Positions 1 through 6,567 of a DNA stretch of 7,131 bases are shown here, in pieces. How positions within the stretch are numbered: the first letter of the stretch is position 1; each line of letters begins with the position of its first letter. Where the stretch lies: assembly GCA_903922535.1 (NCBI GenBank), contig CAIXUF010000980.1, positions 1-7,131 of the forward strand. The letters are read 5' to 3'. The translations under genes and the position numbers were made by a program. The notes beneath the pieces were generated by a model that was given only the letters and a program-made list of their open reading frames with translations, was not told the DNA's origin and searched no databases. This DNA is from Candidatus Hydrogenedentota bacterium (GTDB taxonomy: Bacteria > Hydrogenedentota > Hydrogenedentia > Hydrogenedentiales > CAITNO01).

Positions 1-2
1 AC

Positions 3-1865
3 ACCGGCTCTCCCGTCTATCGGGGACGCCAGACTGCGACCACCTTCGACCCGGGAACACTGGATACAGGCAAGGTCTACTTCTGGCGCATTGACGAGGT
101 AGACGTTGCGACCACGACGGGCAGCGTCTGGCGTTTTGCCATCGCACTGGCGTCCGGCCAGACGTGGGCGCTGAGCAAAGGCCACCAAATCCTCCTTGAC
201 CGAGGCCTGCAGATAGACACCCTTATCATAGCCAGCGACAATTGGGCAAACGAGGCGTGGACTGCGTCCAAGTTCACCACGCCGGACTTGTCAAGCGGCA
301 GGCCCGTGACGCCGGGCGACCCCTGGAGCATTTTTGGCGGAACTTCCATCGCGCTGGACGACCCCTACATACCGGGATTGATCGCTTGGGCCTACAAGGA
401 CGAGCAGGATATTAGTGATCCCGCCCAAGTTGCCGATGCCAAGGCCTGGATCGAGAACTACCGGCCAAACCTGCCCAACACGCTTCTGTACACCAACCAA
501 GGCAGCCTTTCGAAGATTGACGACTTGCTGCGCTACACGCAGGAGGTTCGGCCCGACATGGTGCATTGCGACGCCTATCCCTGGGCGTACGACGGGCTCT
601 GCATCTACTACAAGGGCTACTGGAACATGTCCATGTACCGAACGGTGGGCCTGGAGGGAAATGACGGGACCGGCACGACGCCGATTCCGTATGGAATCTG
701 GGGGCAGACCTTTCGGATTTCAAGCATTGATACTCAGCAGCAGGCAGGAGGCTATTGGATGCCCTCAGAGTCCGAGATGCGGTTGAACATGTTCGCGGCC
801 TGGACCTTTGGCTTCAAGCATTATACGGCGTTTCTTTACGACGACGTGTACAACGGTACAAACGAGTATCTGGATTCCCCGTTTTTCGATGACGGTCAGC
901 ACGGTTCTTTTCAAACGACGCAGTATCCGAACTGGGCAGCCCTGAATCAATGCGGTGAAATGAACCGCCAGAGCCTCAACTTAGGTCCGGCGCTGGTCCG
1001 GCTGCTCAGCACCGATGTGCGAATCCTGCCAGGCCCACCCTGGAATGGCGCTCCCGCCATCGTTGCGCAGTACACGGGAACGGCGATCTGGGACTCCAAT
1101 GCGGACCCATACATCAAGGGCATCACGCCAACAAATCTCGGAAGTGTCAACGGTGGCCAACCGGGAGATGTGCTGGTGGGCTATTTCAAACCGCTGCGCG
1201 CCGACCTTGAGGACGGGCTTTTCGGAGGGGCTGATAATTCTCTTGGGATCTACTTTATGGTCACCAACGGGCTGCATAACGACAGCGCCACGGCCAGCCA
1301 GACCGTGCAGTCGATACGCCTCGACTTTGATTTCGGCGGCGAGCCTGTCCGCTTGGAGCGGCTCAGCAGGGATACCGGCCTCGTTGAATCCGTGGCGCTT
1401 GCCCACGACGCCGGGTCACGCTTCCACTTCGATGACGTTCTGGAAGGCGGGACGGGCGATCTGTTCCGGTTCGTCAAGCCGGCGGTTCCGACGGAGGATC
1501 CGATCAAAATACTGGTCCAGCCTGCAAGCGCCGCCAAACGGTGGTATGAGTCCCACACATTCAGCGTTGTGGCCTCGGGAGGCGCTCCACCGCTGTACTA
1601 CTCGTGGAGCAAGGACGGCCAGTGCCTGTCCGGTGCTTATGACAGTTCACTGACAATCCCCTCTCTGACTTCGAGTGATGCCGGTGTCTACACCGTCGAG
1701 GTTTTCGACAACACCACCACCCCGACTATGTCCGACCCGGCAACACTCACGGTGGAGGGCAGTCCGACCCCGGTTGCAGAATTCGCGGGGATAATACTGT
1801 TAGCCTCAGTACTGGGTTTTGCCGCGCTCGTCGGGTATGGAAAACACGCAACTCCCTTGAAATAA
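3..1865 (+). CDS. Partial secreted multidomain protein: Fn3-like, TIM-barrel glycosidase-like, Ig-like, C-terminal sorting tail (5' end missing)
   Basis: The frame is open from the left edge at position 3 to TAA at 1863-1865, giving 620 residues; the true start lies outside the window. A TTG at 288 opens the same frame but is internal, because coherent protein sequence continues upstream of it. Residues 1-48 look like the end of a degraded Fn3-type module ('GKVYFWRIDEV', then 'SVWRFAI'), common in secreted planctomycete-like proteins. Residues about 52-345 read as a TIM-barrel of the glycoside hydrolase kind: 'IAWAYKDEQD' near 127-136 resembles a strand-end acidic 'DEPD' motif, 'DMVHCDAYPW' lies near 185-194, and 'RLNMFAAWTFGFKHY' near 260-274. 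Residues 345-492 look like a beta-rich accessory region. Residues 500-585 form an Ig-like domain with the 'SSDAGVYTVEV' signature. The end (590-620) has 'PVAEFAG', a hydrophobic span and a short tail with basic residues, suggesting surface sorting. Catalytic activity and substrate are unknown. It probably acts outside the cell on a polysaccharide or glycan, but no GH family can be assigned by eye. Confidence 0.85.
   Translation, partial: TGSPVYRGRQTATTFDPGTLDTGKVYFWRIDEVDVATTTGSVWRFAIALASGQTWALSKGHQILLDRGLQIDTLIIASDNWANEAWTASKFTTPDLSSGRPVTPGDPWSIFGGTSIALDDPYIPGLIAWAYKDEQDISDPAQVADAKAWIENYRPNLPNTLLYTNQGSLSKIDDLLRYTQEVRPDMVHCDAYPWAYDGLCIYYKGYWNMSMYRTVGLEGNDGTGTTPIPYGIWGQTFRISSIDTQQQAGGYWMPSESEMRLNMFAAWTFGFKHYTAFLYDDVYNGTNEYLDSPFFDDGQHGSFQTTQYPNWAALNQCGEMNRQSLNLGPALVRLLSTDVRILPGPPWNGAPAIVAQYTGTAIWDSNADPYIKGITPTNLGSVNGGQPGDVLVGYFKPLRADLEDGLFGGADNSLGIYFMVTNGLHNDSATASQTVQSIRLDFDFGGEPVRLERLSRDTGLVESVALAHDAGSRFHFDDVLEGGTGDLFRFVKPAVPTEDPIKILVQPASAAKRWYESHTFSVVASGGAPPLYYSWSKDGQCLSGAYDSSLTIPSLTSSDAGVYTVEVFDNTTTPTMSDPATLTVEGSPTPVAEFAGIILLASVLGFAALVGYGKHATPLK
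1773..1862 (+). other. C-terminal sorting-signal-like tail of the first protein
   Basis: The last 30 residues have the three parts seen in sortase and exosortase/archaeosortase substrates: a short Pro-containing motif (PVAEFAG), one hydrophobic membrane span of about 18 residues (IILLASVLGFAALVGYG), and a very short end with basic residues (K, H, K). The motif is neither LPXTG nor a classic PEP-CTERM. The E-F pair recalls PEF-type tails described for archaeosortase substrates, and the 'PVA..G' opening recalls other Gram-negative surface-anchor tails. The processing enzyme cannot be named from this window. A simple C-terminal membrane anchor would look similar. Confidence 0.6.
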
Positions 1866-1911
1866 TGCTTGCCATGGAATGGCTGCTTGGGATCAATGAA
1901 TCAACCGAATC

Positions 1912-1916
1912 AGGAG
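1912..1916 (+). promoter_or_regulatory. Shine-Dalgarno of the DegT-family gene
   Basis: AGGAG sits 6 nt before the ATG at 1923. It decides the start: in-frame candidates further upstream (TTG 1869, ATG 1896) lack a comparable site, and the family homology begins just after 1923. Confidence 0.8.
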
Positions 1917-1922
1917 AATCCA

Positions 1923-3110
1923 ATGGGTATGATGATTGAACTGCCGGCGATTCAGACACGGCTGAACGAGGAAGAGGAGCAGACGGTTCTGCGCGTCCTG
2001 CGCGATGGCAAAACTCTGGCGGCCGGACCTGAGGGGGCGGCTTTTGAACAGGAGTTCGCCCAGTTCATCGGAAGCGAGGACGCCGTTGTCCTCTCCAACG
2101 CAACGGCGGCGCTGGAATCGGCGGCGATTCTCACCGGGCTGGGCCCCGGTGATGAGGTCATCATCCCGGCGCACACTTTTGTGTCGTCGGCCGTGCCGTT
2201 TGCCAGAACTGGCGCCACGCTGAAATGGGCGGACATTGATCCGAAAACGCGGCTTGTCTCAGCTGAGACCATAGCGCCGTTGGTCACCGCCCGGACCCGT
2301 GCCTTGATCGTTGTGCACCTGTATGGGTTGACGGCGGACATGGACCCCATTATGGCCCTTGCGAAGAAACACAAGCTTGTGGTGGTGGAGGACTGCGCGC
2401 AGGCCCCCGGAGCAACGTACAAGGGGAAGCGGGTCGGCACCTTTGGCGACTTCGGCTGCTTCAGTTTCCATTCGCAGAAGAACATCACCACGCTCGGCGA
2501 AGGCGGCATGCTCACGGCGCAAAGCAAAGAGGTAGGGCGCAAGGTGCGGCAACTGCGGTGGATGGGCAACTGGCCCTTCGAGCAGGAGCGGCAATCCTAC
2601 TGGAAGCCCGCGATGGGCAACATTGTCGAACCCGCGCCCGGCCTGTGGCCGCACAACTTCTGCATGGGCGAGCCCAACTGCGCCGTCGGACGCCTGCTCA
2701 TCAAGCGGCTCGACGCGATCAACGCAACGCGCCAGCTTCAGGCGAAACGCTTCAAAGAAGCGCTGAGTTCCGTGCCGGAACTGATCTTCCAGGCAATTCC
2801 AGAAGGCGGCGAGCACGTCTATCACCTGATGTCCGCGCGGTTCGACGGCAGCACTTTCAACAAACACCGGGATGACCTCATCAAGCAACTGTTCGAGAAG
2901 CACGAACTGAAGTGCATCGTCCAATACTGGCCTCTCTACCGGACCGAACTGTTTGGAAAGCTTGGCCTGGGAACGGCCAACGTCCCCGAGACGGACCGGT
3001 ATTTCGACAACATGATCAGCTTCCCCTGGTGGTCCGACATGGGCGACGACCTCATCGATGACATGGCGCAGCGCATATGCCTGGCCGTTGAAGAAATAAG
3101 AAGAAGCTAA
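1923..3110 (+). CDS. DegT/DnrJ/EryC1/StrS-family PLP-dependent aminotransferase
   Basis: The protein has 395 residues, a normal length for this fold-type I family, which transfers an amino group (usually from Glu or Gln) to keto-sugars or keto-cyclitols in the cytoplasm. Visible motifs in order: 'VLSNATAALESA' near 56-67 (cofactor phosphate region), 'GDEVIIPAHTFVSSA' near 76-90, 'VVEDCAQAPGA' near 154-164 with Asp157 expected to pair with the pyridine nitrogen and Gln160 typical of sugar aminotransferases, and 'FSFHSQKNITTLGEGGM' near 180-196, where Lys186 is the expected Schiff-base lysine. 'HVYHLMSARF' near 298-307 and 'ISFPWWSDM' near 365-373 match the family's C-terminal landmarks. Thus the active site appears intact. 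Oddities: a Trp-rich segment at about 213-243 ('NWPFEQERQSYWKPAM') is longer than usual, and the canonical 'NYRMSE' stretch reads 'HNFCMGE'. The stop overlaps the next start by one base. The substrate is not readable; both sugar-nucleotide biosynthesis and catabolic deamination are possible. Confidence 0.92.
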   Translation: MGMMIELPAIQTRLNEEEEQTVLRVLRDGKTLAAGPEGAAFEQEFAQFIGSEDAVVLSNATAALESAAILTGLGPGDEVIIPAHTFVSSAVPFARTGATLKWADIDPKTRLVSAETIAPLVTARTRALIVVHLYGLTADMDPIMALAKKHKLVVVEDCAQAPGATYKGKRVGTFGDFGCFSFHSQKNITTLGEGGMLTAQSKEVGRKVRQLRWMGNWPFEQERQSYWKPAMGNIVEPAPGLWPHNFCMGEPNCAVGRLLIKRLDAINATRQLQAKRFKEALSSVPELIFQAIPEGGEHVYHLMSARFDGSTFNKHRDDLIKQLFEKHELKCIVQYWPLYRTELFGKLGLGTANVPETDRYFDNMISFPWWSDMGDDLIDDMAQRICLAVEEIRRS

Positions 3111-3112
3111 TG
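3108..3112 (+). promoter_or_regulatory. TAATG stop/start overlap coupling aminotransferase and symporter
   Basis: The TAA of the aminotransferase and the ATG of the symporter share one base. With only a weak purine run upstream, termination-reinitiation is the likely way the symporter is translated, which would keep the two proteins in step. Confidence 0.7.
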
Positions 3113-4591
3113 GGCACCTCATCGTTCGGAATCCTGAACTGGACCATTCTTGCCGCGTACCTGGCCGCCGTTATGGCTATCGGGTTCGGCTTGACCCGGC
3201 GCCAGAAGACCTCCGATGACTACTTCCTTGCCGGGAGGAACATGCCGTGGATTATCGTCGGCATGAGCATGTTTGCCTCCATGACCAGTGCGATTTCGTA
3301 CATGGGCATGCCGGGCACCGCGGTCAAGGAGGACATCTCCATCCTGGCGGGTTACTACCTGAGTCCCGTCGTTGCGCCCTTCGTCATCCTCATGTTCTAC
3401 CCGCTTTACCGAAGGCTCAATGTCACCACCTCGTACGAGTACATCTTCCGGCGTTACGGCGCCTCCGCCCGCTACGGTGTGTCCGCCCTGTTTGTGCTGG
3501 CGCGGTTGGGCTGGCTGGGCGCGGTGATTTACGCGCCCGCGCTGGTTCTGTCCATCATGACCGGCATGAGCGTTTATCTGGCCATACTGATCCTGGGCGT
3601 GATAGCGACGCTCTACACCGTGGCCGGAGGGCTGAAGGCCGTGGTGCTCACGGACGCGATACAGTTTGTTGTGCTGGTTTCCGGCGCGGTCATGGTCGCA
3701 GTGAGTCTTTCGTGCAACGTGGAGGGCGGCATTCCCGGCATATTCCGGACGGCGGCCGCGACCGGGCACCTGGTCAATTGGCATGTCAGTTTCTTTGAAG
3801 CGTGCGCCCTGGCCTTCTCAGTGTCGTATTTCTTCAGCCTGATGCAGGACTACGGGTGCGATCAGGTGGCGGTGCAGCGGCTGCTGGCCTCGAAAAGCTA
3901 CGCCGGCATGGCGCGCGCGGCCGTGTTCAACTCGCTGGTTGACGTCTTCATGTTCTCCCTGCTGGCCTTTGTCGGGCTGGGCCTGTTTGCCTATTACCGG
4001 CAGTTTCCTGCCGAAGGAGTCGACGGGGACCGGTTGCTGCCGCATTACATGATTCACGCGCTGCCTGCCGGAATATCGGGGCTCGCCATTGCGGGCATCT
4101 TTGTGGCCGCGATCGCGAGCGGCGGCGCCGGGATTCACTCGATGTCGACGGTGCTGGTCAACGACTTCGTCCGGCCGCTGTGGCCGCGGGAAATTGCCTC
4201 CGCCAGCGAGGTGAAGCTGGGGCGAATGTTTACGGCCATCATCGGCACCTTCGGCACCTGTGTCGCCTTCTATGTGTCGAGCATCGAACAGGTGCTCAAG
4301 GCGGCCTGCATGATCCTGGGGCTGTTTAACGGACCCATACTGGCGCTGTTTGTGCTGGGCGTGCTGACCACGCGGACGAATTTCCGGGGCTGGCTGTTTG
4401 GCGCGTTCGCCGGTTTAGCAGCCACGCTGCTGGTGATGAATGTGCCGATCTTCGGCCACAAGCTGCATTGGGCGTATTTCATGCCGTGCTCCGTGTTGAC
4501 GAGCGCGGTCGTAAGTTATGGTGCAAGCATTCTGCTTGGCGGAAAGGCTGCCGATATTGAACTGACGGTGTGGCGGTCCAGGAGAAAATAG
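3110..4591 (+). CDS. SSS-family sodium:solute symporter
   Basis: This 493-residue inner-membrane protein has about 13 hydrophobic segments, as expected for the SSS (SLC5-like, LeuT-fold) family that couples solute uptake to Na+. Family landmarks: 'DDYFLAGRNMPW' (36-47), 'SMFASMTSAISYMGMPG' (53-69), and the signature 'YTVAGGLKAVVLTDAIQF' (169-186) including Asp182. 'QDYGCDQVAVQRLLASKS' (246-263) is the familiar loop, and 'HSMSTVLVNDF' (343-353) ends the helix that carries cation ligands. Helix positions are roughly 7-27, 47-68, 79-99, 122-145, 155-174, 181-202, 228-246, 276-296, 321-350, 372-391, 396-420, 425-445 and 455-476. In residues 333-341 (AAIASGGAG), several Ser/Thr positions normally implicated in Na+ binding are Gly or Ala. 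The ATG at 3110 overlaps the upstream TAA, and no strong Shine-Dalgarno is seen (only AAGAAG purines), so translation probably depends on re-initiation. The substrate is unknown; a sugar, sugar acid or sialic-acid-like compound fits the context. Confidence 0.94.
   Translation: MGTSSFGILNWTILAAYLAAVMAIGFGLTRRQKTSDDYFLAGRNMPWIIVGMSMFASMTSAISYMGMPGTAVKEDISILAGYYLSPVVAPFVILMFYPLYRRLNVTTSYEYIFRRYGASARYGVSALFVLARLGWLGAVIYAPALVLSIMTGMSVYLAILILGVIATLYTVAGGLKAVVLTDAIQFVVLVSGAVMVAVSLSCNVEGGIPGIFRTAAATGHLVNWHVSFFEACALAFSVSYFFSLMQDYGCDQVAVQRLLASKSYAGMARAAVFNSLVDVFMFSLLAFVGLGLFAYYRQFPAEGVDGDRLLPHYMIHALPAGISGLAIAGIFVAAIASGGAGIHSMSTVLVNDFVRPLWPREIASASEVKLGRMFTAIIGTFGTCVAFYVSSIEQVLKAACMILGLFNGPILALFVLGVLTTRTNFRGWLFGAFAGLAATLLVMNVPIFGHKLHWAYFMPCSVLTSAVVSYGASILLGGKAADIELTVWRSRRK
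4580..4584 (+). promoter_or_regulatory. Shine-Dalgarno of the aldo/keto reductase gene
   Basis: AGGAG lies inside the last codons of the symporter gene, 7 nt before the ATG at 4592. That ATG directly follows the symporter's TAG with no spacer. Confidence 0.8.
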
Positions 4592-5503
4592 ATGCAAAAG
4601 AATCACATTCCGGGAACAGAAATCAACGTTTCCGCAATATGCCTGGGCACCATGACCTTCGGCACGCCCGTTGCAGAAAGGGAGGCCGTGGCGCTGGTGC
4701 ACTGGGCGCTGGACAACGGCATAAACTTCATTGACACGGCCGACATTTATGAGGGGTACACGCGGTTTCTGGGCTCCCCGGGCGGCGTGGCCGAAAGCAT
4801 TCTCGGCGTGGCGTTGGAGGGTCGCCGGGAACAGACCGTATTGACCACAAAGGCAGGCAACGCCGTGGGCGACGGCGAGTACCAGGGGGCGGGCTTGGGC
4901 AGAGATCACCTCCGGCACCAGCTCTGCGCCAGCCTGAAGCGGCTGCGCACGGACTACGTCGATTTCTTCGAGTTGCACAAAGCCGATCCGGACACCCCCC
5001 TTGAAGAGAGCGTGTCGGTGATGGCCGAGTTCATTCGGGAAGGGAAGGTCCGGCATTGGGGCTTCTCGAACTTTGACGCCGGGCAAATCGAACAGATGCT
5101 GCAACTCTGCGACGCGAACGGCTGGCCTCGACCTGTCATTGCCCAGCCGCTTTACAACTGGCTCGAACGCGCCTGCGAAGATGCCTATTTGCCCCTCTGC
5201 AGCGTAAACGCCATCGCCGTCACGCCCTATCAGCCCCTGCAGGGGGGGCTGCTGACCGGCAAGTACCGCGAGGACCAGGTTCCCCCGGAAGGCAGCCGCG
5301 CGGTGGAGCATCCCCAGTGGGTGAAAATGACGGAGGGTGTGCATGGGCAACTCAACGCATTTCTGCACGAAAGCCACGATGCTGGCATGCCACCGGCACA
5401 ATATGCCCTCCGCTGGCTGCTGGACACGGCGGGGGTCACCTCCGTGGTCGTGGGAGTGAAGAGCATCGACCAACTGCAGGCGCTGATAGGTGCGGTAAAA
5501 TGA
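4592..5503 (+). CDS. Aldo/keto reductase
   Basis: This is a 303-residue cytoplasmic NAD(P)H-dependent oxidoreductase of the (beta/alpha)8 AKR superfamily, interconverting carbonyls and alcohols. The catalytic tetrad is visible: Asp48 and Tyr53 in 'FIDTADIYEG', Lys87 in 'LTTKAGN', and His129 in 'FELHKAD'. Other family landmarks are 'GTMTFG' (19-24), 'GKVRHWGFSNF' (151-161), 'AQPLYNWLER' (184-193) in the substrate/cofactor wall, and 'PYQPLQGGLLTGKYR' (212-226), where a Ser is usual at the first Gln. The layout resembles the YajO/Tas-like and potassium-channel-beta-like AKR groups rather than the short AKR1 type. 'SVVVGVKSIDQLQALIGAVK' at the C-terminus is the usual NADP-phosphate region, but the protein ends right there, without the extra helix many homologues have. 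The start abuts the symporter stop, and the stop overlaps the Kelch gene by 4 nt. Substrate unknown; a sugar or sugar-derived carbonyl is suggested by context only. Confidence 0.93.
   Translation: MQKNHIPGTEINVSAICLGTMTFGTPVAEREAVALVHWALDNGINFIDTADIYEGYTRFLGSPGGVAESILGVALEGRREQTVLTTKAGNAVGDGEYQGAGLGRDHLRHQLCASLKRLRTDYVDFFELHKADPDTPLEESVSVMAEFIREGKVRHWGFSNFDAGQIEQMLQLCDANGWPRPVIAQPLYNWLERACEDAYLPLCSVNAIAVTPYQPLQGGLLTGKYREDQVPPEGSRAVEHPQWVKMTEGVHGQLNAFLHESHDAGMPPAQYALRWLLDTAGVTSVVVGVKSIDQLQALIGAVK
5488..5492 (+). promoter_or_regulatory. Probable Shine-Dalgarno of the Kelch gene
   Basis: AGGTG, within the aldo/keto reductase coding region, lies 7 nt before the ATG at 5500. It supports choosing this start, which also gives a clean signal peptide and a 4-nt ATGA overlap with the upstream stop. 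Confidence 0.6.
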
Positions 5504-6522
5504 ATGGGCGGTGCACACCGGCGATTGCATTTGCCGTGCTTATGGCGACTTTCACCGTACGTGCGCAGGACGCCGCATGTCCGCTGAACATAGACTGGCA
5601 ACGCCGCGCCGACATGCCGAAATCCGTGGGTGGGGTTGCCTTCGGGGTCCTTGACGGCACCATTGTCGCTGCCGGCGGCACGACATGGATTGACGAGACC
5701 CAGAAGCTGTGGTTGCCCGACGCCTACGCCTACGAGAGCGCGGCCGGCAAGTGGAATGGGATTCCGGCCATGCCCCGGCCCGCCGGGTATCCCTGCGCCG
5801 TGTCTTTTCGGGATGCGCTCTATGTTTTCGGCGGACAGACCGCCAAAGAAGTCAACACGGCCGACACCCTGAGGCTCCACAAGACAGGAGGCGTTCATCA
5901 ATGGGAGGCGTTTGTTCCTCTTCCGGAGAAGCTCGCCAACATGCAGCCGGCCCTGGTGAATTCGACGGCCTTTCTTGTTGCGGGGGATGCCGGCGACGGC
6001 ACGCCCGCGCCGAACAATCACGTTTGGAAAATCGATCTGGCCGCCGACACACCGGAATGGAAAAGTTGTGCAGCGCTCCCGGGGCCGAACCGCACCGGTG
6101 TGGCCACCGTGGCCTGCGGCGGCAAAGTCCTCTCATTCGGAGGCGACATCCCGTCATCATGCTGCTATGACCCCGCACTGGACCGGTGGGATCCACTCCC
6201 TGATGCCCCCTTTCCAATGTATTGGGCATGGGCAGTTTCCTGGCAAGACCGCTATATCATCCTGCCTGGCGGGTTTGTGTCAAAGCAGAACTGGGGTCCC
6301 GCCACGGCCAAACTTCACATGGATGTGAACGGTTTTGTGTCCGATGTGCTCGTCTATGACACGGCCACCGGCCGCTATTCGTTCAGCGATCCCCTGCCAA
6401 AGGGAATCATCGATTATGGAATCGCCCTCATGGACAACCGCATTTATCTCGTCGGCGGGGAAGACCGTGGGAAACACCGTGAGTCCTGGTTTCTCACGGG
6501 AGTCATTTCGATTCGGAAATAA
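5500..6522 (+). CDS. Exported Kelch-repeat beta-propeller protein, NanM-like (possible sugar mutarotase/epimerase)
   Basis: Starting at ATG 5500, the product has 340 residues. A longer in-frame start at 5317 would run through the aldo/keto reductase gene and lose the N-terminal signal, so it is rejected. Residues 1-22 form a signal peptide: Arg4, hydrophobic core 'AIAFAVLMATFTV', and a likely cut after 'VRA'. There is no lipobox. Six Kelch blades follow, each with a 'P.P' opening, a 'GG' or variant, and a Trp/Tyr near the end: about 39-86, 89-135, 139-187, 192-230, 232-293 and 298-330. The opening 'DWQRRADMP' probably closes the ring. Single-domain secreted Kelch proteins next to SSS symporters are often NanM-type N-acetylneuraminate mutarotases/epimerases, which act in the periplasm. 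The adjacency fits, but no catalytic residues could be confirmed. The mature part has six Cys, including a Cys-Cys pair at 221-222, so disulfides are possible. A non-enzymatic binding role cannot be excluded. Confidence 0.85.
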   Translation: MNGRCTPAIAFAVLMATFTVRAQDAACPLNIDWQRRADMPKSVGGVAFGVLDGTIVAAGGTTWIDETQKLWLPDAYAYESAAGKWNGIPAMPRPAGYPCAVSFRDALYVFGGQTAKEVNTADTLRLHKTGGVHQWEAFVPLPEKLANMQPALVNSTAFLVAGDAGDGTPAPNNHVWKIDLAADTPEWKSCAALPGPNRTGVATVACGGKVLSFGGDIPSSCCYDPALDRWDPLPDAPFPMYWAWAVSWQDRYIILPGGFVSKQNWGPATAKLHMDVNGFVSDVLVYDTATGRYSFSDPLPKGIIDYGIALMDNRIYLVGGEDRGKHRESWFLTGVISIRK

Positions 6523-6567
6523 GCGGCAATTGCGCACAAGGCAGTCAACCTGGTTTAGGAGAAACAC
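6523..6567 (+). other. Short intergenic gap before ald with an 8-nt palindrome
   Basis: This 45-nt spacer holds the perfect palindrome GCAATTGC (6526-6533) just after the Kelch stop and the ald Shine-Dalgarno. There is no stem-loop with a T-run, so no intrinsic terminator is evident, and read-through from the Kelch gene is plausible. The palindrome is too short to call an operator. Confidence 0.3.
6557..6561 (+). promoter_or_regulatory. Shine-Dalgarno of the alanine dehydrogenase gene
   Basis: AGGAG is 6 nt upstream of the ATG at 6568. It shows that this is the real start, in agreement with the homology, which begins at the first residue. Confidence 0.82.

Noticed and set aside
288..290. TTG as a start codon for the first gene
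   Set aside because: The same frame is open and coherent upstream to position 3, including the 'GKVYFWRIDEV' motif, and no Shine-Dalgarno precedes the TTG; the gene simply begins outside the window.
1871..1883. Small inverted repeat GCCAT-gga-ATGGC between the first gene and the aminotransferase gene
   Set aside because: The 5-bp stem has no following T-run and is too weak for an intrinsic terminator; it is likely chance.
1857..1898. Possible -35-like TTGAAA in front of the aminotransferase gene
   Set aside because: No matching -10 element is found at a suitable distance, so a promoter cannot be supported.
1869..1922. Earlier starts (TTG 1869, ATG 1896) for the aminotransferase
   Set aside because: They would add 9-18 residues without homology; the AGGAG 6 nt before ATG 1923 decides for the later start.
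2259..3122. Antisense open frame (287 codons) opposite the aminotransferase
   Set aside because: It lies fully opposite a well-supported gene, lacks any known motif, and its composition (many His, Arg, Pro) is that of a shadow frame.
4415..5530. Long antisense open frame (371 codons) on the - strand
   Set aside because: It mirrors the aldo/keto reductase and the symporter end, has no recognisable domain, and both + strand genes have intact catalytic or family motifs. Long antisense frames are common in GC-rich coding DNA.
6526..6533. GCAATTGC palindrome before ald as a regulator binding site
   Set aside because: Eight bases of perfect palindrome occur often by chance, no second copy was noticed in the window, and no regulator gene is present.
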